Part shown: positions 26,430-34,664 of the stretch, piece after piece
Layout: each line of letters begins with the position of its first letter
Numbering within the stretch: the stretch's first letter is position 1
Translations under genes and position numbers: made by a program
DNA from: Pedobacter sp. SL55
GTDB lineage: Bacteria; Bacteroidota; Bacteroidia; Sphingobacteriales; Sphingobacteriaceae
Assembly: GCF_026625705.1 (NCBI RefSeq)
Contig: NZ_CP113059.1
Location: forward strand, 3,472,001-3,536,000
DNA length: 64,000 bases
Direction of reading: 5' to 3'
Notes under the pieces: model-generated
Database searches by the model: none
Told to the model about the DNA's origin: nothing
Seen by the model: only the letters and a program-made list of their open reading frames with translations

Positions 26430-27074
26430 ATGAAGAAGATATTAGGATATGCGGCCCTAGCTTGCTTAATTACGTTTGGTGCAGCTTGTACGCAAGAAAG
26501 AAAATTGCCTATTTACGGAGATAGAGAAGCGAAAATCATCAAAGATGCTAATGGCAACGAGAAAATAGATACCATCTACAAAACTATCCCCGATTTTAAG
26601 TTCTTAAACCAAGATAGTGTAGAGCTTACTCAAGATGTATTTAAGAACAAGGTTTACGTAGCCGATTTCTTTTTTACATCATGCAGTACCATTTGCCCGG
26701 TAATGCATCGCAACATGAAAACAATTTTTGATAAATACAAAGACAACAAAGATGTAATGTTTTTATCACACACCATCGATTTTAAATACGATAAACCTTC
26801 TGTATTGAAAAAATATGCACAAAAACTAGGTGTAGATGTACCGCAATGGCAATTTGTTTGGGGCGATAAAAAGGAAGTTTACAGCATTGCCGAAAAAGAT
26901 TATCTAGTAGCGGTACAAGAAGATAGCAGTGCAACAGACGGTTACATACACCAAGGTTGGTTGGTTTTAATTGATAAGCACAAACGTATTAGAGGCGCTT
27001 ATGATGGTACTAAACCCGAAGAAGTTGAGAAACTGAAAAATGATATGGATGTTTTATTAGCTGAAAAAGACTAA
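26430..27074 (+). CDS. SCO1/SenC-family copper chaperone lipoprotein
   Basis: A 214-residue thioredoxin-fold lipoprotein (Cys20 in FGAAC). The SCO copper site is complete: CSTIC (Cys85, Cys89) in DFFFTSCSTICPVM, and His174 in GYIHQGWLVLID. SCO proteins deliver copper to the CuA centre of cytochrome oxidase or act as periplasmic thiol reductases. The tight spacing with the YHS and cytochrome c genes supports a shared job in copper and c-type cytochrome chemistry. Confidence 0.92.
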   Translation: MKKILGYAALACLITFGAACTQERKLPIYGDREAKIIKDANGNEKIDTIYKTIPDFKFLNQDSVELTQDVFKNKVYVADFFFTSCSTICPVMHRNMKTIFDKYKDNKDVMFLSHTIDFKYDKPSVLKKYAQKLGVDVPQWQFVWGDKKEVYSIAEKDYLVAVQEDSSATDGYIHQGWLVLIDKHKRIRGAYDGTKPEEVEKLKNDMDVLLAEKD

Positions 27075-27078
27075 CTAA

Positions 27079-27540
27079 GTGAAAAGTCAAAAGTTAAAAG
27101 TTAAAAGTGTTACACTGCGAAAAGTAGCCGTTTACTGCTTATTTTTTGGATCTATTACAATGGCTATTAATGCTTGCCAAAGTGCTAGCGAAATAGAAAT
27201 GTCTAAATACATGTCTAATGGAAAGGATATTTACCAGGCCAGATGTCAAAATTGCCACGGAGAAAATGGCGAAGGCTTGGGAGAACTAGCGCCTCCTTTA
27301 ACCGATACTATATTTTTAAAAATTAATAAGCAGAAATTGGCTTGTTATATTAAAAATGGAGTTAACGAACCTATGCAAATCAATGGTAAAAGTTATCATG
27401 AGAAAATGCCAGGTTTTAAGGATTTACATGACATAGATATTGCGCAAGTAACGGTGTACATTACCAATTCGTTTGGAAATAAGCAGGGAATGTATACTTA
27501 CGAACAGGTAGCCAACGACTTGAAAAACTGCGATAGGTAA
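27079..27540 (+). CDS. Monoheme cytochrome c lipoprotein
   Basis: A 153-residue protein with one heme motif, CQNCH (residues 56-60), followed by GENGEGLGELAPPLTD and a YHEKMPGF segment holding the probable Met ligand, all typical of class I cytochrome c. A lipobox is present (INAC). The start is uncertain: GTG at 27079 lies in a low-complexity AAAAGTCAAAAG-type repeat and may not be the true start. It could accept electrons from or supply them to the diheme enzymes upstream. Confidence 0.82.
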   Translation: MKSQKLKVKSVTLRKVAVYCLFFGSITMAINACQSASEIEMSKYMSNGKDIYQARCQNCHGENGEGLGELAPPLTDTIFLKINKQKLACYIKNGVNEPMQINGKSYHEKMPGFKDLHDIDIAQVTVYITNSFGNKQGMYTYEQVANDLKNCDR

Positions 27541-27590
27541 GCTTTTAAATCGAGTAAAATTTCACTTTATTTTAGCAGTAGCATCAAAAA

Positions 27591-27623
27591 AACAAGGGCT
27601 ACATTTTTCAATGTGCCCTTGTT
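27591..27623 (+). terminator. Terminator ending the copper-cytochrome island
   Basis: AACAAGGGCTACATT (27591-27605) pairs with AATGTGCCCTTGTT (27610-27623) with one bulge and a four-base loop. It lies between the converging cytochrome c and hsp20 genes and may serve both. Confidence 0.7.
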
Positions 27624-27661
27624 ACCTTAAACCAAACCCACAATGGGCTATCAACATTGTA

Positions 27662-28096
27662 TTATGAAACTACAATTTCTTTGTGCTCGTCTTTAGCTTG
27701 TTCTTTTTTACCAATGGTAATATTTAATATTCCATTTACATACTCCGCATTAATCTTTTCTGTATCAACAACTTCTGGCAAAACAAATGATCTTGCAAAT
27801 GAGGTATATTCGAATTCTTTACGAGTATAATCTTTTTGCTCTTCTGTCTGCTCAGATTTTCTTTCGGCCCAAACAGAAAGATTGTCTTTTTTCAATTCTA
27901 TCTTAAAATCGTCCTTATTTAACCCCGGTGCTGCCAATTCAATTTTATAATTATTAGGTGTTTCTAAAATATTAACATTTGGCATTTTACTTACTCCATA
28001 ATTTTTATTTAATGCATCGCTAAACAATGAATCAAATACGTTGTTAAAGTATGGTGCTGTGTGTCTAGTTCTGTTGTTAAATTTTACTAAGCTCAT
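27662..28096 (-). CDS. Small heat-shock protein, Hsp20/alpha-crystallin family
   Basis: A 144-residue holdase chaperone. The alpha-crystallin domain runs from about residue 38 to 138, with NYKIELAAPGLNKDDFKIEL and the conserved VNGILNI before a short C-terminal tail; an I-x-V-type anchor is represented by KEIVVS. The N-terminal arm is short. The start is confirmed by AAGGAG at 28105-28110, eight bases upstream. Such a canonical Shine-Dalgarno is unusual here and suits high-level induced translation. Confidence 0.93.
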   Translation of the reverse strand: MSLVKFNNRTRHTAPYFNNVFDSLFSDALNKNYGVSKMPNVNILETPNNYKIELAAPGLNKDDFKIELKKDNLSVWAERKSEQTEEQKDYTRKEFEYTSFARSFVLPEVVDTEKINAEYVNGILNITIGKKEQAKDEHKEIVVS

Positions 28097-28173
28097 TTTT
28101 ATATCTCCTTATTATTTTATTTAAGTTTTTAATTGTTAAGCTCTATTCAAACTGTATTCCAATTCAAAAAAAT

Positions 28174-28659
28174 ATGATATTCAAGACATTTTGGCGTAAA
28201 AAAGAAAACAAAACAGACACAAAGTCAGAACTAGAAATTAAAACCGATCATTTCAAGTACAGAACCGATTTAGAAATGCGGTTTACCGATCTTGATATGA
28301 TGGGCCACGTGAACAATGCCGTTTATTTTACCTATATGGAAATAGGAAGAACGAAATATTGGAAACAGGCTATTCAATGGGATTGGAAAAAAACTGGGGT
28401 AGTAATAGGAAAAGCAGAAAATTCCTACATCAAACCAATTCATCCAGGCGATAAAATCAGTATTTATGTACGTACTTCACGCATTGGCAATACCAGTTTT
28501 GATTTAGAATATGCGATTGTAAAACTCAAAAATAACGAAGAAATTCTTTGCAGCAAAGGCAAAACAGTTTGTGTAGTTTATGATTACGAGAGCAAAAGCC
28601 CAGTAGCAATACCAGAGAAAGAAAGAAGTAAAATGATAGCTTTTGAGCAGTTAGCTTAA
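28174..28659 (+). CDS. Acyl-CoA thioesterase, 4HBT hot-dog fold
   Basis: A 161-residue single hot-dog domain. The signature LDMMGHVNNAVYFTYMEIGR, with the catalytic Asp and HVNN motif, identifies the 4-hydroxybenzoyl-CoA thioesterase/YbgC family. It hydrolyses acyl-CoA thioesters in the cytoplasm; chain preference is unknown. The N-terminal 25 residues are basic and linker-like. Its last codons overlap the converging folB gene by four bases. Confidence 0.86.
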   Translation: MIFKTFWRKKENKTDTKSELEIKTDHFKYRTDLEMRFTDLDMMGHVNNAVYFTYMEIGRTKYWKQAIQWDWKKTGVVIGKAENSYIKPIHPGDKISIYVRTSRIGNTSFDLEYAIVKLKNNEEILCSKGKTVCVVYDYESKSPVAIPEKERSKMIAFEQLA

Positions 28660-29018
28660 CTTCTTGTGTAAGTTAATTGTACAAAAGACTGGCCTATTTG
28701 GCCTGGCATAGGTGGGTTCATTTTTCTAATACCCACCTTTACCGTTTCTATAAAAGGGTATTTAGTTTTAATTTTCTCCAATATATTTTTAACTACGGTT
28801 TCTAGCAGTTTTTGTGTATTAGCCATCTCTATAGTGATAATATTGTTCAGTACCTCGTAGTTAACTGTTTTGTCCAAATTTTCACTATCATTGTTATCAG
28901 TAGTAAAAGTCACTTCTGCATCAACCATAAATATACAGCCAATTAACTGCTCTTCTGGGTAAAACCCATGAAGGGCGTGGCACCTTACATCTTTTAAGGC
29001 AACGGTTTGCGTATACAT
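28656..29018 (-). CDS. folB: Dihydroneopterin aldolase
   Basis: A 120-residue enzyme of folate biosynthesis that cleaves 7,8-dihydroneopterin to 6-hydroxymethyl-dihydropterin and glycolaldehyde. The N-terminal LKDVRCHALHGFYPEEQ is the FolB signature, with the Tyr and Glu residues of the family; VKVGIRKMNPPMPG near the C-terminus holds the conserved Lys. The length is normal. It converges with the thioesterase gene and overlaps it by four bases. Confidence 0.93.
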   Translation of the reverse strand: MYTQTVALKDVRCHALHGFYPEEQLIGCIFMVDAEVTFTTDNNDSENLDKTVNYEVLNNIITIEMANTQKLLETVVKNILEKIKTKYPFIETVKVGIRKMNPPMPGQIGQSFVQLTYTRS

Positions 29019-29056
29019 TATCTTTTAAGTTTTGTGAACGCAATTATACCTAAATT

Positions 29057-29089
29057 TTGTTTAGGGATTAAGGTATTTTACTAACTTTG
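29057..29089 (+). promoter_or_regulatory. Promoter of the acyl-CoA dehydrogenase gene
   Basis: TTG at 29057-29059, a 22-base spacer, and TAACTTTG at 29082-29089 make a complete Bacteroidota promoter. The start codon lies 35 bases downstream. Confidence 0.65.
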
Positions 29090-29124
29090 ATGTTAACCAA
29101 TTAACAAAATAAAACCCTTTTGAA

Positions 29125-30315
29125 ATGAGCAAATCAGTAAGAAAAGACCTTTACGAAGCCCCTGATTATTATTTGGTTGATGAACTTTTATCTGAAGAGC
29201 ACTTATTGATACGTGCTTCTGTTAGAGAATGGGTTAAGAAAGAAGTAAGTCCAATTATTGAGGATTATGCGCAACGAGCGGAGTTTCCGAAGCACTTAAT
29301 TAAAGGTTTGGGAGAAATTGGTGCTTTTGGCCCAACCATCCCAGTAGAATATGGCGGTGCTGGCTTAGACTATACGGCTTATGGTATCATTATGCAAGAA
29401 ATTGAACGTGGCGATTCGGGTATCCGTTCTACAGCTTCAGTACAAGGCTCTTTGGTAATGTACCCCATTTACGCCTACGGAACCGAAGAGCAACGCAAGA
29501 AATACCTACCTAAATTAGCTACGGGCGAATTAATGGGCTGTTTTGGCTTAACCGAACCAGATCATGGCTCTAATCCGGGCGGTATGGTAAGTAACATTAA
29601 AGATAAAGGCGATCATTACCTTTTAAATGGCGCTAAAATGTGGATTTCTAATGCTCCTTTTGCTGATATTGCTGTGGTTTGGGCTAAAGATGAAGAAGGT
29701 AAAATTAGAGGTATGATTTTGGAACGTGGCATGGAAGGTTTTAGTACGCCAGAAACACACAACAAATGGAGCTTGCGAGCATCGGCCACTGGCGAATTGG
29801 TGTTTGACAATGTGAAAGTTCCTAAAGAAAACGTATTTCCAGACATCAAAGGTTTAAAAGGCCCATTAGGATGTTTAAACCAGGCTCGTTATGGCATTGC
29901 TTGGGGCGCTCTGGGTGCCGCTATGGATTGTTACGACACTGCTTTGCGCTACTCCAAAGAACGTGAACAATTTGGTAAGCCCATTGGTGGTTTCCAACTA
30001 CAACAGAAGAAGTTAGCGGAAATGATTACTGAAATTACGAAAGGACAATTATTGGTTTGGCGCTTAGGCAAGTTGAAAAGTGAAAATAGAGCATCTGCTG
30101 AACAAATTTCAATGGCCAAACGTAATAGTGTTGAAATTGCTTTAGATATTGCCCGCAATGCCCGTCAAATGTTGGGTGGCATGGGCATTACTGGCGAGTA
30201 TTCTATTATGCGCCACATGATGAATTTAGAGTCTGTAGTAACTTACGAAGGTACGCATGATGTTCATTTACTAATTACCGGTATGGACGTTACTGGGATC
30301 AATGCGTTTAAGTAA
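29125..30315 (+). CDS. Acyl-CoA dehydrogenase, glutaryl-CoA dehydrogenase-like
   Basis: A 396-residue flavoenzyme. The FAD/substrate loop is GCFGLTEPDHGSNPGGM, preceded by RSTASVQGSLVMYPIYAYG. The C-terminal catalytic base is the Glu in VTYEGTHDVHLLITG. The SVQ segment and YEGTHD ending resemble glutaryl-CoA dehydrogenase, which oxidises and decarboxylates glutaryl-CoA to crotonyl-CoA. No lysine-degradation genes lie next to it, so a different short-chain substrate is possible. Confidence 0.88.
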   Translation: MSKSVRKDLYEAPDYYLVDELLSEEHLLIRASVREWVKKEVSPIIEDYAQRAEFPKHLIKGLGEIGAFGPTIPVEYGGAGLDYTAYGIIMQEIERGDSGIRSTASVQGSLVMYPIYAYGTEEQRKKYLPKLATGELMGCFGLTEPDHGSNPGGMVSNIKDKGDHYLLNGAKMWISNAPFADIAVVWAKDEEGKIRGMILERGMEGFSTPETHNKWSLRASATGELVFDNVKVPKENVFPDIKGLKGPLGCLNQARYGIAWGALGAAMDCYDTALRYSKEREQFGKPIGGFQLQQKKLAEMITEITKGQLLVWRLGKLKSENRASAEQISMAKRNSVEIALDIARNARQMLGGMGITGEYSIMRHMMNLESVVTYEGTHDVHLLITGMDVTGINAFK

Positions 30316-30387
30316 TTCTAGATAAGCGATTAGCGTATAGCGTTAATAATGTAACTTCGCCAAGCGCTAATCGCTAAACAAAAAACA

Positions 30388-30777
30388 ATGAAAACATTTA
30401 AAAAATATACGCCACTACCCGCTCCGCCCGAAGAAGTTTATTTAGCATTAACCAAAGCGCAAAGTATTCAGTTATGGACTGGCGCCGAGGTAGAATTTGA
30501 AGAAGAAGCCGGCACAGAGTTTTCTTTTTGGGATGGCGATATTGTTGGTAAAAACTTAGAATTTGAGCCTAACAAAAAAATAGTGCAACAGTGGTATTTC
30601 GGCGAAGAAAATGAACCATCTATTGTTACCATTAAATTGCATCCAGACAACAAGGGAACTTCATTAGAATTTGTACAAACCAATATTCCTGATGAAGACT
30701 TTGAGGAATTTACAGAAGGTATTAAAGAATATTATTTAGGCGGTTTAATCGATTTTTTTGAAGAGGTAGATTTTTAA
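30388..30777 (+). CDS. START-like/SRPBCC (AHSA1-type) domain protein
   Basis: A 129-residue single-domain protein of the Bet v 1-like fold. The pattern APPEEVYLALTKAQSIQLWT near the start, a central FSFWDGDIVG, and LEFEPNKKIVQQWYFG are characteristic of AHSA1/START-like domains. The ending forms a long helix (FTEGIKEYYLGGLIDFFEEV). A hydrophobic pocket for a small ligand is expected, identity unknown. It leads a run of three small genes. Confidence 0.82.
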   Translation: MKTFKKYTPLPAPPEEVYLALTKAQSIQLWTGAEVEFEEEAGTEFSFWDGDIVGKNLEFEPNKKIVQQWYFGEENEPSIVTIKLHPDNKGTSLEFVQTNIPDEDFEEFTEGIKEYYLGGLIDFFEEVDF

Positions 30778-30785
30778 TTTTAAGG

Positions 30786-31136
30786 ATGTTAAGCGAGCTT
30801 GATCAATTTTATTTAAAGCAAGAAGAACCTCTTCAAAGTTGTTTACTAGGTTTAAGGGATATCATTTTATCTACAAATGATGAGATAACGCCAGAATGGA
30901 AATATAAACTGCCATTCTTTTATTATAGAGGAAAAATGCTTTGTTATTTATGGATACACAAAAAGCACAAGCAGCCTTATATTGGTTTTGTAGACGGGAA
31001 TTTATTGAATGATGAAGATTTGTTGGTTGAAAAGCGAGCAAAGATGAAAATTCTATTGATCGACCCTCAAGAAGATTTACCCTATGAAAAAATTAAATCG
31101 CTATTAGCAACTGCTATCAAAGCCCGAAACAATTAG
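30786..31136 (+). CDS. DUF1801 domain protein
   Basis: A 116-residue protein with the DUF1801 (YdhG-like) layout: an N-terminal helix LDQFYLKQEEPLQSCLLGLR, the core TPEWKYKLPFFYYRGKMLCY, then a His/Lys-rich turn and IGFVDG. Function of the family is not established. It starts eight bases after the SRPBCC gene, consistent with co-transcription. Confidence 0.82.
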   Translation: MLSELDQFYLKQEEPLQSCLLGLRDIILSTNDEITPEWKYKLPFFYYRGKMLCYLWIHKKHKQPYIGFVDGNLLNDEDLLVEKRAKMKILLIDPQEDLPYEKIKSLLATAIKARNN

Positions 31137-31170
31137 CATTACATAGCTGTTCCTTAATAAATTCATTATT

Positions 31171-31383
31171 ATGGGAAAATCATTAGGAATAGTATTAATT
31201 GTCATCGGACTAATCATGTTGGTTTGGAGTGGCTTTACCTACACCAAAAAAGAAAAAATAGTTGACGCTGGTCCTATCCAAATTAGCGCAGACAAAGAAA
31301 AATCTGTGAATTGGCCACCTTATGCTGGTGGTATTGCGCTAATTGCAGGTGTGGTGGTTTTCGTATCCAGCAAAAGGAAATAA
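31171..31383 (+). CDS. Two-helix small membrane protein
   Basis: A 70-residue protein with hydrophobic helices at about residues 4-23 and 49-66 joined by a polar loop containing KKEKIVDAGPIQISADKEK. This arrangement matches DUF3185-type small membrane proteins. A bidirectional terminator lies four bases after the stop codon. Function unknown. Confidence 0.75.
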   Translation: MGKSLGIVLIVIGLIMLVWSGFTYTKKEKIVDAGPIQISADKEKSVNWPPYAGGIALIAGVVVFVSSKRK

Positions 31384-31386
31384 ACG

Positions 31387-31420
31387 CAAAAGCCAGCATT
31401 ATGAAATCTGCTGGCTTTTG
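31387..31420. terminator. Bidirectional terminator between convergent genes
   Basis: CAAAAGCCAGCA (31387-31398) pairs perfectly with TGCTGGCTTTTG (31409-31420) with a ten-base loop. It can serve both the small membrane protein and lysA. Confidence 0.8.
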
Positions 31421-31438
31421 AATATGTTTCATACTGAT

Positions 31439-32606
31439 TTAGTAATCTTCGCTGGTTACTGTTACAATGGCATCACGCAGGTTATAATTAGACGCCATTA
31501 CTTCGCCGTAAGCGCCTGTACTTCTAATGGCAATCAAATCATTTCTAAAGGTTTCCTGCAAAGCGACTTCTTTACCAAAGCAATCGGTGCTCTCGCAAAT
31601 TGGCCCTACTACATCGTATTTAACTGAGATTTGAGATTTGAGATTTGAGATTTGAGACAAATTCTCAATTTGATGGTAGGCCTGATATAAAGCTGGACGC
31701 ATTAATTCCGTCATACCGGCATCTAAAACAATGAAGTTCTTTTTCTTGCCATTTTTTACATAAAGCACACGACTAATTAAAGATGAAGACTGACCAACCA
31801 ATGCCCTACCCAATTCAAAATGAACTTCTTGATGAGGTTTGATCTCCAAGAAATCTGCAAATATTTTAAAATAAGCCTCAAAATTTGGAATTTGAGCATT
31901 TGGGTTGTGATAATCAATACCTAAGCCGCCACCGACATTTAGTAACTTTAACGCTTAACCCCCTATCTTCGAACCAAGCTGCAAACTCATTTACACGAAC
32001 ACACAGGTTTTTGTAAACATCCAAATTGGTAATTTGCGAGCCGATGTGAAAATGGATACCGACAAATGATAGATTAGCCGAAACATTTAAAATATCAGCA
32101 CAAGCCGGCATATCCCAAGAGTTAATCCCAAACTTGTTTTCATCTAAACCCGTAGTGATGTTAGCATGGGTATGCGCATCTACGTTAGGATTAATACGGA
32201 TAGCTACTTTGGCAACTTTACCTTTTTTCTCCGCCAATTGATTGATTACTTGCAACTCTTGCAACGACTCTACGTTGAAGCAGAAAATATCTTGGTCTAA
32301 CGCATAATTAATTTCTTTATCGGATTTTCCAACACCCGCAAAAACCACCTTACTATTTGCAAAACCACTTTCAATCGCCTTTTTTACTTCGCCGCCACTT
32401 ACTGCGTCAGCGCCAAAACCAACTAGTTTAATTTGCGCTAAAACTTTATCATTAAAGTTAGCTTTCATGGCGTAATGCACATGAAAATTATAGGCTTTAG
32501 CCGCCTCACTACAAACTTTCAATGTCTCTCTCAGCAAATTCAGGTCGTAATAGTAAAATGGCGTTTCTAAATTCGAAAAATGTGCTATATCTTTATCCGA
32601 AAACAT
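31439..32606 (-). pseudogene. lysA: Diaminopimelate decarboxylase, split by a one-base insertion
   Basis: LysA makes lysine from meso-diaminopimelate with PLP. The upstream part has YAMKANFND with the PLP lysine, GADAVSGGE and FHIGSQI; the downstream part has ELGRALVG and the catalytic-Cys segment GPICESTDCF. The frame is lost at a TTT run on the plus strand (31947-31949). Removing one T gives GLSVKLLNVGGGLGIDYH and a 388-residue protein of usual length. The start is ATG 32606 (MFSDKD); an extra seven upstream codons are possible. Because lysA is usually essential in minimal conditions, sequence error is likely. A 7-bp tandem repeat also lies inside the gene. Confidence 0.85.
31626..31658 (-). 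repeat. 7-bp tandem repeat (GAGATTT) inside lysA
   Basis: The heptamer GAGATTT repeats about 4.7 times, encoding the extra SQISNLKSQIS segment between conserved LysA blocks. The reading frame is kept on both sides, but gain or loss of one unit would shift it. Confidence 0.85.
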
Positions 32607-32610
32607 AATC

Positions 32611-32778
32611 TTGAAATTTATACTCATCCTCTTACTACTCTTGTTAACCGCTATCTACGTTGGCAATTATATCGATTACCGTCGTGGAAACATCAGTCGC
32701 AGAGAGTTCGAAAGAAGAATTCGTATCTCAATTGTATTGATATTAATTTTTGTTTTTATTTATTTCTACTATCGTTAA
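32611..32778 (+). CDS. Small two-helix membrane protein with TTG start
   Basis: A 55-residue reading frame starting at TTG 32611. It encodes a hydrophobic segment (residues 3-17), a basic middle (DYRRGNISRREFERRIR) and a second hydrophobic helix (residues 37-54). The layout, codon use and clean stop suggest a real small protein. It begins five bases from the divergent lysA start. An ATG-started frame overlapping it at 32580-32795 has far poorer composition. No family recognised. Confidence 0.5.
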   Translation: MKFILILLLLLLTAIYVGNYIDYRRGNISRREFERRIRISIVLILIFVFIYFYYR

Positions 32779-32865
32779 CTTGTGAAAAGCAATGACAGTA
32801 CATCTATCTTAAATCAGTCCCGCTTTTCACTTCAATCTTTTTGTTGGCAATGCTTTCTGCATCTT

Positions 32866-32925
32866 GTCATGCTGAGTTTATCGAAGCATCTATTTACTTA
32901 AATCCTTCGACAAGCTCAGGATGAC
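32866..32925 (+). repeat. GTCAT...ATGAC intergenic hairpin repeat
   Basis: GTCATGCTGAGTTTATCGAA on the left faces TTCGACAAGCTCAGGATGAC on the right, with a short AT-rich loop. It lies in the 344-base gap (32779-33122) between the small membrane protein and the aspartate kinase, which otherwise holds only the next repeat and no gene. Confidence 0.85.
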
Positions 32926-32998
32926 ACTTACAAAAATTATTTTCGTTTCAATCGGGTTTAACTAACTTCATTCAGTTTTTCAAAACCGTACTAATGTT

Positions 32999-33108
32999 CG
33001 TCATTTCGATCCCGATTTTTCTTCGGGAGAGAAATCTAACAATTGATAATCTATTTGCTAAATTTTACTTCGCAGGCTTTCGGTTCTCCTCATCCTTCGT
33101 CGAAATGA
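32999..33108 (+). repeat. CGTCATTTCGA...TCGAAATGA intergenic hairpin repeat
   Basis: A longer variant of the GTCAT class. It has CGTCATTTCGA at the left, a nested CCCGATTTTTCTTCGGG hairpin and GAGAAATCT, and CGTCGAAATGA at the right. It ends 15 bases before the stop codon of the aspartate kinase. Confidence 0.75.
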
Positions 33109-33122
33109 ATACTTATAATAAG

Positions 33123-34445
33123 TTACTCAAAAATTCTGTTGTGCAAGCTTCTCAGGGCTTCTACTTTATCATCAGTATTAATTAAAAGCGAGATGTTATA
33201 TGCACTACCACCATAAGAAATCATCCTTACAGGTAAGTGTTTAATTGCATCTAACACTTTTGAAGCAAAACCATGCTTTTCTGCTCCAAAATCCCCCACT
33301 ACACATACAATAGTCTGGTTTCTATCTAACTCTACGCTTCCAAAAGAATTTAGTTCTTCTACAATTTTATCTAAATTATCGGTAAAATCTACTGTTAAAG
33401 ACACGGCAACCTCCGAAGTGGTAATCATATCAATTGGCGTTTTATAACGCTCAAAAACTTCAAAAACTTTACGTAAGAAACCATAAGCCAACAACATTCG
33501 GCTACTTTGTATTTTAATTGCAGTAATTCCGTCTTTTGCAGCAATAGATTTGATTTTTCCTTTCTCACTTTCCGTGCTAATTACCGTACCAAAAGCTTGC
33601 GGTTCCATCGTATTCAACAAACGAACAGGAATTTTATATCGCTGAGCAGGAAAAACCGACTGCGGGTGTAAAATCTTGGCACCAAAATAAGCTAACTCAG
33701 CAGCCTCATCAAAAGACAAATTAGCAATTGGTTTAGTTCCTTTCACAATACGAGGATCGTTGTTGTGCATTCCATCAATGTCCGTCCAAATTTGAACTTC
33801 TTCTGCTAAAATTGCCGCACCTAATAAAGAGGCAGTATAATCACTACCACCACGACGTAAATTATCTACCTCGCCAAAGCTGTTTCTGCAAATAAAACCT
33901 TGCGTAATAAACAAGTTGGTGTCAGGGTTTGCTTCTAAAATTGGTGTTAAATTTTCTGTAGTGTACGGAATAACCGGTTCATTATCTTCATCTATCTTCA
34001 TGAAATCTAAGGCTGGTAACAATACCGATGGTATGCCAATAGATTTCAAATAAACGTGATATAAAGTGGTAGATAATAATTCGCCTTGCGCCAAAACTAC
34101 CTTATCTTCAATAGCAGTAAAAATATCATTTGCTAATGTTAGTAAGAAATTGAAATGATAATCTACTACTTCCTGACCTTGCGCTCTAAAATCGCCTTCT
34201 ACGCTCTCTGGCAACAACTCAGCAACAACAGCATCGTACTTATCCTTTAATGTATTGATTAATTCGATGCCCTTCTTCTTGTCTTCCTTCAGTAACGCGT
34301 TTGAAATTTCTACCAAGCTATTTGTAGTACCAGACATGGCCGATAATACTACGATTTGTCTTTCTGCCGGATTAACAATATCCAACAATTTTTTCATACG
34401 TTCTGGGCTACCCACAGAGGTGCCACCGAATTTTAAAATTTTCAT
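33123..34445 (-). CDS. Aspartate kinase (monofunctional)
   Basis: A 440-residue enzyme that phosphorylates aspartate in the lysine/threonine/methionine pathway. The N-terminus MKILKFGGTSVGSPERM is the kinase signature, followed by FITQGFICRN and RRGGSDYTASLLGAA, and WTDIDGMHNNDPR. The C-terminal 140 residues form two ACT domains for feedback control by amino acids. It is on the same strand as lysA but about 500 bases away. A second aspartate kinase is at 44254. Confidence 0.93.
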   Translation of the reverse strand: MKILKFGGTSVGSPERMKKLLDIVNPAERQIVVLSAMSGTTNSLVEISNALLKEDKKKGIELINTLKDKYDAVVAELLPESVEGDFRAQGQEVVDYHFNFLLTLANDIFTAIEDKVVLAQGELLSTTLYHVYLKSIGIPSVLLPALDFMKIDEDNEPVIPYTTENLTPILEANPDTNLFITQGFICRNSFGEVDNLRRGGSDYTASLLGAAILAEEVQIWTDIDGMHNNDPRIVKGTKPIANLSFDEAAELAYFGAKILHPQSVFPAQRYKIPVRLLNTMEPQAFGTVISTESEKGKIKSIAAKDGITAIKIQSSRMLLAYGFLRKVFEVFERYKTPIDMITTSEVAVSLTVDFTDNLDKIVEELNSFGSVELDRNQTIVCVVGDFGAEKHGFASKVLDAIKHLPVRMISYGGSAYNISLLINTDDKVEALRSLHNRIFE

Positions 34446-34664
34446 TTTTAATTTTTAGTGAAACTATTCCAATTTTAACAGAATGATTTCATTTTTTAGG
34501 TTATAGGATATAGATTTTTATTATTATTGTAACGGGTCGTGAAAATAAATAAAAGACTGTTAATTTCAGCTAAATAAGCAAAATAAAATGTCGATTTATT
34601 TAATTTTACAAAACCCAACCAAATATTATTTGTCTTTACACCGATATTAACTCTATTAAAAAAT

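Noticed and set aside
32580..32795. ATG-started frame of 71 codons overlapping the small membrane protein
   Set aside because: Composition is irregular, and the alternative frame from TTG 32611 gives a typical two-helix membrane protein with a clean stop. The ATG frame is a shadow.
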